Assembly: GCA_964623885.1 (NCBI GenBank)
Contig: CAZUVM010000148.1
Coordinates: 20,391-84,390, forward strand
Source of the DNA: CAZUVM01 sp964623885
GTDB lineage: Bacteria > Verrucomicrobiota > Verrucomicrobiia > Limisphaerales > UBA8199
Direction: 5' to 3'
Length of the DNA: 64,000 bases
Each line of letters opens with the position of its first letter. Positions within the stretch are counted from its first letter, which is position 1. The position numbers and the translations under genes were made by a program. Shown piece after piece: positions 8,532-17,500 of this stretch. Below the pieces are notes generated by a model. That model made no database searches, had not been told where the DNA came from, and was given only the letters and a program-made list of their open reading frames with translations.

Positions 8532-8648
8532 CATTCGTTGTAGTCGTGGTCGGGAATGACTAGACTACGCCCGAAGCAGGACCGCACATCGGCCTGCTGG
8601 TTATCGATGTTGCGCACGCAAACGAGACCAAAAGAGAGGAGTGAAATC

Positions 8649-10007
8649 ATGCAAAAGCACCATACCTTCACGAGACGAGTTTTTATCCGCACCGCCGCAG
8701 CGAGCTCGGTTGCTCTCGGCTGGTTGAGCGCGCGACGCGCACCGCAGGTGTTCGCCGCCGAAGCCGCCAAACCGGCACTGCTCGGCGGGACGCCGGTCCA
8801 CTCGGGCGGTTGGGCCAAGTGGCCGGAATGGCGCGAGGCCTGGGAAGCTCAAGTGCTGAGCGTGTTCAGGAGCGGCAAATGGTTTCGCGGCTCAGCCGGG
8901 CACGTCGAGGACTTTGAGCGCGGCTACGCGGATTTGCTGGGCGCTAAGGCTTGCCTTGCCACGGCGAGCGGCACGACCGCGTTGCAAGTCAGCCTGCACG
9001 TTCTGGATGTCGATGCCGGCGATGAGGTCATTGTTTCCCCGTACACGTTCATTGCGAGTTACAACGCGATTCTGTCTCGGATGGCATTGCCCGTGTTTGC
9101 AGACACCAATCCGGCGACGCTAACCATTGACCCAGCTTCCATCGAGAGCCGCGTAACGGAGCGCACGCGCGCGATCATGCCGGTGCACATCTTTGGGATG
9201 CCGTGCGATATGGATGCAATCAACGCAGTCGCAAGCAAACGCAAGCTGGCGGTAGTGGAAGATGCGTGTCAGGCGTGGCTGGCGGAATACAAGGGACGCA
9301 AATGCGGCACGATTGGCGACCTGGGTTGTTTTAGCTTCCAGGAATCCAAGCACATCCCGGCCGGCGAAGGCGGGGCGATCACGAGCATGAACCAGGAGCT
9401 GATCGACAAGTGCAACTCCTATCACAATTGCGGCCGGGCTTGTGGAACCAACAAAGGGAACGGCAGTTTCACCCGCGGCAACAACTATCGCATGACGCAA
9501 GCGCAGGCGGTGATTCTGTCGCAGCAATTTGACAAGCTGACGAAACAAACCGCCACGCGCCGCGCCAATGCCGATTATCTCGGCGCGAACCTGGGGCAAA
9601 TTCCTGGCATCACTCCAGTACGTTTGCCGGAGAACAGCCGGGCGGCCTGGCATCTTTACTCGTTCCGCTACGATTCCGCGCATTTCAATGGCTTGTCGCG
9701 AGACAAATTCGCCCGAGCGATGGGCGCCGAAGGGGTGCCCTGCGGTGGTGTGTATCACGAGCAATATTTTGATGGTTTGCTGGACGAGGCGATCGCGTCG
9801 CGAGGATTCAAACGGCTCTGGAGTCCGGAGCGTCTTAAAGCTTATCGCGACAGCTTTCACGAGTTGAAGGGCAACAAACAAGTCTGCAACACCACGGTGT
9901 CAATGACTCAGAACATGCTGCTGGCAGAGCGTCGCGACATGGACGACATCCTTGAGGCAATCCGCAAGATTCAGGCTCAGAGTGTCACGCTGGCCAAAGC
10001 GGGTTGA
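8649..10007 (+). CDS. Tat-exported DegT/DnrJ/EryC1/StrS-family aminotransferase-like protein
   Basis: PLP-dependent fold-type I protein of the sugar aminotransferase (DegT/StrS) family. The PLP-binding Lys is expected in FQESKHIPAGEGG (about residue 233), after the EDACQAW segment that holds the PLP-pyridine Asp. The longer open frame begins at 8556, but ATG 8649 is preceded by GAGAGGAGTG and starts a twin-arginine leader: TRRVFIRTAAA (RR at 9-10), a hydrophobic stretch and a cut near VFAAEA. Tat export fits a protein folded around its cofactor before transport. An exported member is odd, because classical members amino-transfer nucleotide-linked ketosugars in the cytoplasm. The substrate is unknown, and the downstream ceramidase-like gene follows after one base. 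Confidence 0.85.
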   Translation: MQKHHTFTRRVFIRTAAASSVALGWLSARRAPQVFAAEAAKPALLGGTPVHSGGWAKWPEWREAWEAQVLSVFRSGKWFRGSAGHVEDFERGYADLLGAKACLATASGTTALQVSLHVLDVDAGDEVIVSPYTFIASYNAILSRMALPVFADTNPATLTIDPASIESRVTERTRAIMPVHIFGMPCDMDAINAVASKRKLAVVEDACQAWLAEYKGRKCGTIGDLGCFSFQESKHIPAGEGGAITSMNQELIDKCNSYHNCGRACGTNKGNGSFTRGNNYRMTQAQAVILSQQFDKLTKQTATRRANADYLGANLGQIPGITPVRLPENSRAAWHLYSFRYDSAHFNGLSRDKFARAMGAEGVPCGGVYHEQYFDGLLDEAIASRGFKRLWSPERLKAYRDSFHELKGNKQVCNTTVSMTQNMLLAERRDMDDILEAIRKIQAQSVTLAKAG

Positions 10008-10008
10008 T

Positions 10009-11409
10009 ATGAAATCACCCCGTTGGCTTGCTTCGGGCTGGTGGGCATGGCTCCGATTTTGGGCGGCGGTATTTGTGCCACTGTCGGGCCTAACCGCCCC
10101 GAACACAAATCCGCAGGTCGGCATCGCCATCCGGGACATCACACCGGAGCTGCCTATCCGCCTGGCCGGGTACGCCGCGCGCAAACGGGAGGCAGACAAG
10201 GTGGATCAGCCGCTCGTGGTCGAGGCTTTGGCACTCAAGAATCCGACGGGAGAACGGTTCGTATTCGTAGCGCTGGACAACTGCGAAGTAAGCCACGCGT
10301 TCATGCAGCCCGTTCTGCAACAGCTCACCGAAAAGTATCGGCTCGCCCGCGGAGAGGTCGCGGTCATCTCCAGCCATACACATTCCGCTCCGGTGTTGGC
10401 GCAAACGTTGACCAGCATGGCGCCAACGCAATCGGCTGAAAGCGAACATATCGAGAAGTACAGCCGCTTTCTACAGGGCAAACTTGTCGAAGTCGTTGGC
10501 GCCGCACTGGACGACTGCCAGCCGGCCAGGTTCGAGCAAGGCCTGGGACGTGCCACATTTGCCATGAATCGCCGCGTTTACCAGGGCGACAAGGTCGTGT
10601 TCGGCGACAACCCAGATGGGCCGGTGGATTGGGATGTCCCAGTATTGCGGATCACCAGCACCAACGGTGCGGTGCGCGCGATTGTTTTCGGTTACGCCTG
10701 CCATGGGACGTCGGTGCGCAACGGCAGTGATGATTGGTATGTGGTTTGCGGCGATTACATGGCTTACGCCCGCCGGCAACTCGAAGCCGTTGAGCCCGGG
10801 TCGGTGGCGATGTTTCTTACAGGCATGGGCGCGGATTCCGACCCGGCACCGCGCGGGCGTTTGCTCGATGCTAAACGGCATGGTTTGGAACTCGCGGGCG
10901 CGGTTGAGGGCGTTTTGGGACGGCCGATGAGCCCGGTGCATGGACCTTTCAAGCTGGCCTACGATGAAGTTGACTTGCCTTTGGCTCCTCCGCCGAGCCG
11001 TGACCAATTGCAACAAGACGCCCAAAGCCAGGATGCATACGTGAAACGGCGTGCCGAGGACTACCTGGCGCGCTTGAAAGCCGGCCGACCATTGCCGGAG
11101 TCTATCAAGTTGCCGTTGGCCGTCCTTCGCCTGGGTGACGATCTGACGTTTGTGTTGATGGGAGGCGAGGACGTCGTGGACTACTCGAGGCAGATCAAGC
11201 GCCGGTTGGCTGGCGCGCACCCGTGGCCAATCGGATATGCGTACGAGGTACCTTGCTATATCCCTTCGGCGCGCCTGATCAAAGAAGGTGGCTACGAAGT
11301 CGATTCGTCGCTTGTCTACTACGGATATTACGGCCCGTTCCGCGGCACGATTGATACGGTCGTGCTCAATCGATTGGAGAACATGCTGAGCGGGTTGTGC
11401 GGTCAATAA
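10009..11409 (+). CDS. Exported neutral/alkaline ceramidase-like hydrolase
   Basis: Resembles the neutral/alkaline non-lysosomal ceramidase family, zinc amidases that split N-acyl sphingosine; many bacterial relatives have unknown substrates. Visible family features are VGIAIRDITPELP near the mature N-terminus, SSHTHSAP and YACHGTSVRN (zinc and catalytic region), and FLTGMGADSDPAPRG. An open frame extends to 9952, but ATG 10009 lies immediately after the previous stop and begins a membrane-targeting segment (WWAWLRFWAAVFVPLSGLTA). At 466 residues it is shorter than the well-studied enzymes (about 650-700) and appears to lack their C-terminal Ig-like domain, so a ceramide substrate is doubtful. 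Confidence 0.78.
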   Translation: MKSPRWLASGWWAWLRFWAAVFVPLSGLTAPNTNPQVGIAIRDITPELPIRLAGYAARKREADKVDQPLVVEALALKNPTGERFVFVALDNCEVSHAFMQPVLQQLTEKYRLARGEVAVISSHTHSAPVLAQTLTSMAPTQSAESEHIEKYSRFLQGKLVEVVGAALDDCQPARFEQGLGRATFAMNRRVYQGDKVVFGDNPDGPVDWDVPVLRITSTNGAVRAIVFGYACHGTSVRNGSDDWYVVCGDYMAYARRQLEAVEPGSVAMFLTGMGADSDPAPRGRLLDAKRHGLELAGAVEGVLGRPMSPVHGPFKLAYDEVDLPLAPPPSRDQLQQDAQSQDAYVKRRAEDYLARLKAGRPLPESIKLPLAVLRLGDDLTFVLMGGEDVVDYSRQIKRRLAGAHPWPIGYAYEVPCYIPSARLIKEGGYEVDSSLVYYGYYGPFRGTIDTVVLNRLENMLSGLCGQ

Positions 11410-11430
11410 ACCCGGTTGAACTTGAACGCG

Positions 11431-12450
11431 TCAACACCCCGGCAAGCCTTCGCGGATGCGCTTGGAAAAGGCCGGATCATCATCGGCCGCTTTGGCGCGG
11501 TCGTTGATTAAGCTGCGCGCTTTGAGTTCGCTGAACGGCATGCCTTGGTACAGGGTCTTGCGCTCGTAAGCCATGCTGTCGATCTTCCCATTGAGGAGAA
11601 TGCGCCAATCGAAATGCGCGTCCTGCGCATAAGGTTTGGTGTGGCCTCGGATGTTCGTGGTGCAATTACTCGTCAAGGCGTTGTACCACTCGGGCCGATC
11701 CTTCAAGCGATTGACCTCTTTGAGGTAATCCAGCAAGACGAGGCGAGCGACCGCGGGATCGGTACTCAGGCGATATAGATAGACCTGCTCGCTGCGGAAA
11801 TTGGTGCGGAGACGCACGAGATCGCGTTCGTCAGCGATGACATAGGTTAGCTCGTATTGGCGGAAGAAACCTCTAATCGCGGAGTAGTTTTCGCCCTTTT
11901 CCTTGCGTGTCTCGATGGAGAAGCACACGTAGTCGCCGCCGTCGAAGCCGAAGCTCAGCATTGTATGCGCAATGAGCGGCGAGCCCCAGTAAACTAGATA
12001 GAAATCCACGGAGTGTAATTTCGCCAAGTCGAAGGTTCTGTCGTAGTGCCGGACGGTGTAATCGGTTTCGCTGCGATAATCGCAATTCCGAATGTTGTGA
12101 ATGGTCATCTGGTCGCCATTAATTTCCGCGTAGGGCAGGATGGCCACATCCGGTTGCCAATCACGGTTATTGGACGGAGGAGTGAGAAGGAACCAGCCGA
12201 TCACTACGGCGACGGCTCCGAGGAAAATCAGTTTGGCCAACCAGTTCGGCCGCAGGCGAATGAATATAGCGACGCTTCCCAACGCAAAAAGCACCGCTGC
12301 CAGTGCGCGCAGCCAACTCGCCGGCAAGTTTGAATAATAAACAGCCATGGTTGACCAAACACCCAAACCGATCAGAACAATTCCAACCAACAAGCGCCGG
12401 ACTAACTGCAATAGCCACAAAGGCGGGAGCAGTTTGGCGGGAAAGCTCAT
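11431..12450 (-). CDS. DUF4105 membrane protein
   Basis: 339 residues with about three hydrophobic segments at the N-terminus (LLVGIVLIGLGVWS, LRALAAVLFALGSVAIF, LIFLGAVAVVIGWFLL), followed by a DUF4105-type domain. That domain includes NIRNCDYRSETDYTVRHYD, SFGFDGGDYVCFSIETR and the conserved TSNCTTNI. The function of DUF4105 is not established; the Cys/His-containing motifs recall a papain-like arrangement. The longer frame to 12600 runs into the upstream gene; ATG 12450 lies 13 bases after that gene's stop and opens the first hydrophobic segment. It is probably co-transcribed with the lipoprotein hydrolase and converges on the ceramidase-like gene 21 bases away. Confidence 0.75.
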   Translation of the reverse strand: MSFPAKLLPPLWLLQLVRRLLVGIVLIGLGVWSTMAVYYSNLPASWLRALAAVLFALGSVAIFIRLRPNWLAKLIFLGAVAVVIGWFLLTPPSNNRDWQPDVAILPYAEINGDQMTIHNIRNCDYRSETDYTVRHYDRTFDLAKLHSVDFYLVYWGSPLIAHTMLSFGFDGGDYVCFSIETRKEKGENYSAIRGFFRQYELTYVIADERDLVRLRTNFRSEQVYLYRLSTDPAVARLVLLDYLKEVNRLKDRPEWYNALTSNCTTNIRGHTKPYAQDAHFDWRILLNGKIDSMAYERKTLYQGMPFSELKARSLINDRAKAADDDPAFSKRIREGLPGC

Positions 12451-12463
12451 AGCCAGGCGTTCT

Positions 12464-14362
12464 TCATTTGGCGCCGGCTGACGGCGGCCCGCGGTTCGGC
12501 AGCGACGCCAGGTGTTCATGCAGAATCCGGCGCACCTCCTCAATCGTGGGAGGCATATCCTGACAGGAGTGCGGCCCCCGCACAATGAACTCGGACTCAA
12601 CGTAATCGAGGTGGGCGCTGTCGTAGGCTACCAGGCCATCCTTGCCCTTTCGAAAATCACCGTTGCCCTTGACTGCGATAATGGAGTGGCCCTTCACGCC
12701 GGGCGCGAGAGGTATATCCGCCAGTGCCTGTTGGATGGGATTCCTGGGCGACATGCTATCCAGGCTAGTGGGAGAGCCCTGCAGTTCCTTGGGGATGTCT
12801 AACTTCTCCCTCACGCCCGTTAGTTCCTTGGAAGACCTGACCATTTTGGAAGGCAAAGTGACTAATTTGCGGGCGAGCCTGCGCACGAAGCTGCTGGCCA
12901 GGTAACTGCCCCGGTGAGGCGTGCTGATGAAAACCACTCGCGTAACGAAAGGCAGCGCTTCGAAACAGGTATAGCGACGAACGGCGGCTTGTTGCTCGGC
13001 AGTGAGTTTGAGGTCCTCGAGACGGTTCGTCTTGAGCACCGCCCGAAGCAGCTTATCGCCGGTATCGGTGGCCGTCAGTTTGGTCAACAGCCCACCCTGG
13101 CTGTGGCCGATTACGACCATCTGCTGCAGGGCCGGATCTTTTCCTTCCGGATCCAGGGCCTTGATCTTCGCCGTGAGTGCCTCGCGCAGCTTTACCGCGG
13201 AGTAGGAGGTGGGATTACCGCTGTTGTAGATGAAGGACCAAAACTGGCAGTGCTTCTGAAGCTCGGGGTCGGCGGCCAGCGTGTTGAACATCTCCGACCA
13301 CCAGACGGGGCTGCTGAAAGTGCCGTGAACGAAGACAACCGGGACTTTTCCCGGCTCATAGGGCTGGCCCAGGTAGACATTCGTTGGGATCTTCTCTTCA
13401 GAGGAAAAGAACTGGGCCATGCCCAGGCGCCACAGCAACGACTGATTCAGCCCGTAAGCTAGAGCGACAGTCGTATCGGTCTCCAGCGGCACCGGGCGAT
13501 CACCGACTTGTATGGTCCTGGTATCATAGCCGCTGTACAATTCCAGGTAACCGCGGCACTTGCCTTGGGCAAAATCCGACAAACCGCCGTTAAGCCGGAG
13601 CAACACCGTGGCGGGGACGCATCGAGAGAGTTTGATCTTAGGATCGAGTTTGGCGACCGCCACGAGCGGTGTGCCCAAGCCGGACTGGCTATTGCGCACG
13701 CTCAGCCCGCGAACGAAGAGCTGCTGGGCAAGCACGAAACCCTGAAACTCATCGAGGGGCCAGGGGAAATTCTCATGGTTGAACTCCACCTCCAATTGCC
13801 CCAATGGCAAACGCCTCGTGCCTCCCGCCAAAACCGCCATGTCGTTTGTGCCGTCTCGTTGGGTAAGCGCCCAGCCCAGGCCGTAGTTGTAGAGGTCGCA
13901 CGCCGTGCGGAATCGCTGGTCGAATGGTCCCGGCGAAACGCCGGACGCATCACCGAACAGGTAGAACCAGGCATAGACGGCCGAGGCCAGGTAGTAGTCG
14001 CGCGCGTCGCGAGTTTCCCATGGCTTCAAGCTGCGGCGGACGCGGTCTCCTTGGATGTAATTTAATTCCGACAATGCGAACAGCAGATTACGGTCGCGGC
14101 TCTCTATGGCTCTGCGGTGGATCAGTTCAAGCGTCGAGTCGGGCGATTTGTCGAACTGCTTCACCTGGTCAAATCGATGAAGCACGGATAACGTGTCGCG
14201 ACTCGGCTCCGCTCGGCTGATCGCATTCTCGTGGGTTTGGCTATAAACCTTGCTGGTCGCTCTCTTTTCCGTGCCAACCGGAGCAGTACAACCGGTCAGG
14301 CCCAGGTCTAAAGCCAGCACCAAGATCACAATCCCTGCGAGGCATGCAATATGACGGAGCAT
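12464..14362 (-). CDS. Alpha/beta-hydrolase lipoprotein
   Basis: 632 residues. ATG 14362 was chosen because it opens a lipoprotein signal (MLRHIACLAGIVILVLALDLGLTGC, lipobox LTGC); the upstream extension to 14509 has no such logic. The middle shows a serine-hydrolase core: PVVFVHGTFSSPVWW (oxyanion loop after a beta strand) and VVIGHSQGG (nucleophile elbow, Ser about residue 419), with VFISTPHRGSYLA after it, as in PGAP1/lipase-type alpha/beta hydrolases. It should be anchored in the envelope and act on an ester, perhaps a lipid. The N-terminal 230 residues do not suggest a known domain. The DUF4105 gene follows after 13 bases. Confidence 0.78.
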   Translation of the reverse strand: MLRHIACLAGIVILVLALDLGLTGCTAPVGTEKRATSKVYSQTHENAISRAEPSRDTLSVLHRFDQVKQFDKSPDSTLELIHRRAIESRDRNLLFALSELNYIQGDRVRRSLKPWETRDARDYYLASAVYAWFYLFGDASGVSPGPFDQRFRTACDLYNYGLGWALTQRDGTNDMAVLAGGTRRLPLGQLEVEFNHENFPWPLDEFQGFVLAQQLFVRGLSVRNSQSGLGTPLVAVAKLDPKIKLSRCVPATVLLRLNGGLSDFAQGKCRGYLELYSGYDTRTIQVGDRPVPLETDTTVALAYGLNQSLLWRLGMAQFFSSEEKIPTNVYLGQPYEPGKVPVVFVHGTFSSPVWWSEMFNTLAADPELQKHCQFWSFIYNSGNPTSYSAVKLREALTAKIKALDPEGKDPALQQMVVIGHSQGGLLTKLTATDTGDKLLRAVLKTNRLEDLKLTAEQQAAVRRYTCFEALPFVTRVVFISTPHRGSYLASSFVRRLARKLVTLPSKMVRSSKELTGVREKLDIPKELQGSPTSLDSMSPRNPIQQALADIPLAPGVKGHSIIAVKGNGDFRKGKDGLVAYDSAHLDYVESEFIVRGPHSCQDMPPTIEEVRRILHEHLASLPNRGPPSAGAK

Positions 14363-14562
14363 TCCAAATAAACATTTCAGGTAGGTAACTCGATCGAGCG
14401 GCAAGTCACGGAAAGTAAATAGGGTGTGCTCTTGAGGACTTGATTGCGGGCCATGAAGGTAAATGCGACGGCGTTCGCGGTCTACCTTCCCATTCAGGCC
14501 AACAGGCATGAGCGAAATCCTACCAAAGGCGCTTTATGACGCCAAGGGCCTGATTTACAAGC

Positions 14563-17500
14563 TCAGGGTGCCCAACTCAGGCGGTAAAATGCATAAGATG
14601 GCGGGCCGCCAAGGTCGCTGAAGTTATCGGTGCAAACGAACAAACCACCTCCCGGAGCATTTGTCGTAAGGATCGTAGTCCAACTCACCAGGTCTGTTGA
14701 GCGTTGGACGTAAAAGGTGTGGCCACTAGAGCCTGTAAAACTAATCGTTAATGGGTTGCTACCGGGGTTGATGAGTCCGCTTACCTTGCCGGTCACGGCG
14801 CCTGAATTGGTGACGGTCACGCTGACCGCGGTTGAATCCACCGAACTCGATCCATCGTAAGACGCCCGGGCAAAGATGGAGTAGCTTCCTGCCGGCATGC
14901 CATTCCACGTGTATTTGTAAGGCGGAAGTGGCGCTTCTCCTAGCAAGGTGGCGTTGGTATTGTAAAACTGCACCTTGCCAACCGTATGATTGCCGTTGGT
15001 GGTGACCGAGGCGGTCAAAAGGACATTGGAGGCTGCGTTGAACGAACTGCCATTGGTGGGAGCGGTCAATGCCACCGCGGGAACGCCGGTTCGTGCCGCG
15101 GCCAGGAGATCAGCAATTTGCGCTGTCGTGAGCGTCTTGTTAAAAATCGCCACCTCGTCCACAGCCCCGTTGAAGAAATGGCCGGTATTGACTCCCAGAA
15201 ACCCTGTATTCGTGAAAATTGTTGGCGGCGTAAAAAAGTAGTACAGAGCCATGGGGTAGGAAGCCAGCGTCGAGTTGGTGGCCAGGTAAAACAAGCCACT
15301 ATTAGTTCCCACACCAATGACAAGGGCGACGAAGGTCCATTGATTGGACGGCACGGTGAGCGATGAACCGTAGGAAAAACCGTCCCGCTCGTAGCTAAGA
15401 GTGTTGTTGTTGTAGGAGTAAGAGCCGAAACCAAACCAGAAGCTGTTCGTGCCGCCCCAGGATACAATGCCCGAATTGGTTCCCTGCGAACCAGCGGATT
15501 TGACCCAGGCGGTAATGGTGAGGTTGCTGCTGTTAAGATTTAGCGCAGGGAAGGAGATGCTGGTATCCGCGCCATCGAATTGATAAGCCGTGTTGGCCGC
15601 CTCGAAGCCCGGGAACGCGGGCGCACTCGGACCATTCGTGCCGAGGACGAGGCTGCCATTGTTGGTACCGTTGTGCCCGCCCGCCAGATCGAAAGCGGTC
15701 GTGCCGGAAGTCTCGTTCAAACGCCAGTACGCCGCCGGTCCGAGGTTGAGTACCGCGTTGGAGTAGGCCGACGAGAAATTAGGAAAAGGAGTTGTTACGG
15801 TGACCGACGCGGACGCCATGGCGCCAGAGCCATCGTTGATAGTGTAATTAAACGTATCCACCCCGAACCAATAATCAAAAGGCGTATAGATCACATTTGT
15901 GCCGGCAATAACGGCAGTGCCGCGTCCCGGGTGGGCGACGGACTGGAGGGTCAGCGGCAGGTTGTAGGGATCGGTATCGTTGGCGAGCACGTCGATAGTG
16001 ACCGGGGTACTCGGCGCGGTGTTGGTAATATCATTCGCCGGAGTCGGCGGAAGATTGGTGATGTTGATGTTAACCGGCAATGAACTAACGACGCTGGCGC
16101 CATCATACACCGCTCGCGCGAGCAAAGTCACAGGCCCGGCAGTGGCCCCGGATAAAGTTGCCTGGTAAGGGGGCGTAGTGGCTTCGCCAAGCAGGGTCGG
16201 CCCGTCATAGAATTGCACCGTTCCGATGCTGTGGCCGTTGGTGGTCACTGAAGCAGTAACCAGGATATTCGACAACGCGACGAAAGAACTGCGATTTGCG
16301 GGAGCGGTGAGCGCTATCGACGGCAGCAGAATCTGTGAGGCCGCAAGCTGAGCGGCAACCTGGGCGGCTGTGAGTGACTGATTGTAGACCGCCACCTCAT
16401 CGATATCGCCGCTAAAATGGCCGGACGAGCCGGCGCCAATGTGGGAGGCACTGCCAAAAGCTGCGGGTGCATTCGCTCCCGGGCTGGTCCAAGAATTCAA
16501 GGTGGAATTAGTGGCCATAAAGATCGTAGTATCCGTCGAACTGACGACGAGGGCCACGAAGGTCCACTGATTGGTTGGAACCACAAGGGGCGACGTGAGA
16601 AGATTTCCGTTCCAATAGGCGCAAAGCGTATTGTTAGTATCGGCCAACAGGAACTCGGCTCCGGGATTGCCGGCGCCCTGCCAGCAGAAAACGCCTCGAT
16701 CATGGCCTTGGGTGCTATTGGGATTGACCCAAGCGCTGATAGTAACAGTGTTGGTGTTTAAGTTCAGTGCCGGCACGACAACGCTGGTAGTCGTGCCATC
16801 GAACTGATAGGCCGTATTGCTTGCTTCGAAGCCCGGGAACATCGGCGGCGTGGGGCCGCTCACTCCCAAAATCATCAGGCCATTGTTGATGCCGTTGTAT
16901 CCACCCACTGAATCATATGCGATTCCGCCTGCGGGTTCATTCAGACGCCAGTAAGCGACCGGTCCGGCAGCGAGCGTTTGCGTGTCATATGGAGGCGGAT
17001 CAACTACCGTCAGCGTGACCGAGCCAGTGCCCGTGCCATAGCTATTCGACGCCCACAGCGTGTAAATACCCGAGTTTGTCGTTTGCAAATTGGTCAACGT
17101 AAGTGTCGTGCTGTTCGCGCCGGGCACGTTCTTATTATCGACGGTCCATTGGAGGCCCAAAGCCGGCTGGCCGACGACCGAGGCGCTGAAGGTCACACTT
17201 GAGCCGGTGTAGTTGGTAACACTCGTCGGCGTGAGGACAACGGTCGGAGGCCCGAGTGCGATTCGATACGCACCTCGGCCGTGAGTCGCTGCCAGGAGAT
17301 AGTTTCGTGCCCAGGCCAGGTGCAACACCTGAACATTGGCCGGACCTTCGTTTGCAGGCGACCACGTGACGCCCTGGTCTGGCGAGCCGAAGACACCCAG
17401 ATCCGACCCGACATAGATGTAATTCGAATTGAAAGGCGCGACGACTACCGAATGCAAGACCGCCGACCCGGCGCTCAAGTTGGTCCAAGTCGCGCCGCCA

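Noticed and set aside
10471..11406. 311-residue minus-strand open frame opposite the ceramidase-like gene
   Set aside because: No recognisable domain, and the plus strand has clear family motifs; typical shadow frame of GC-rich DNA. The same applies to 9120-9881, 6396-7163 and 17647-18561.
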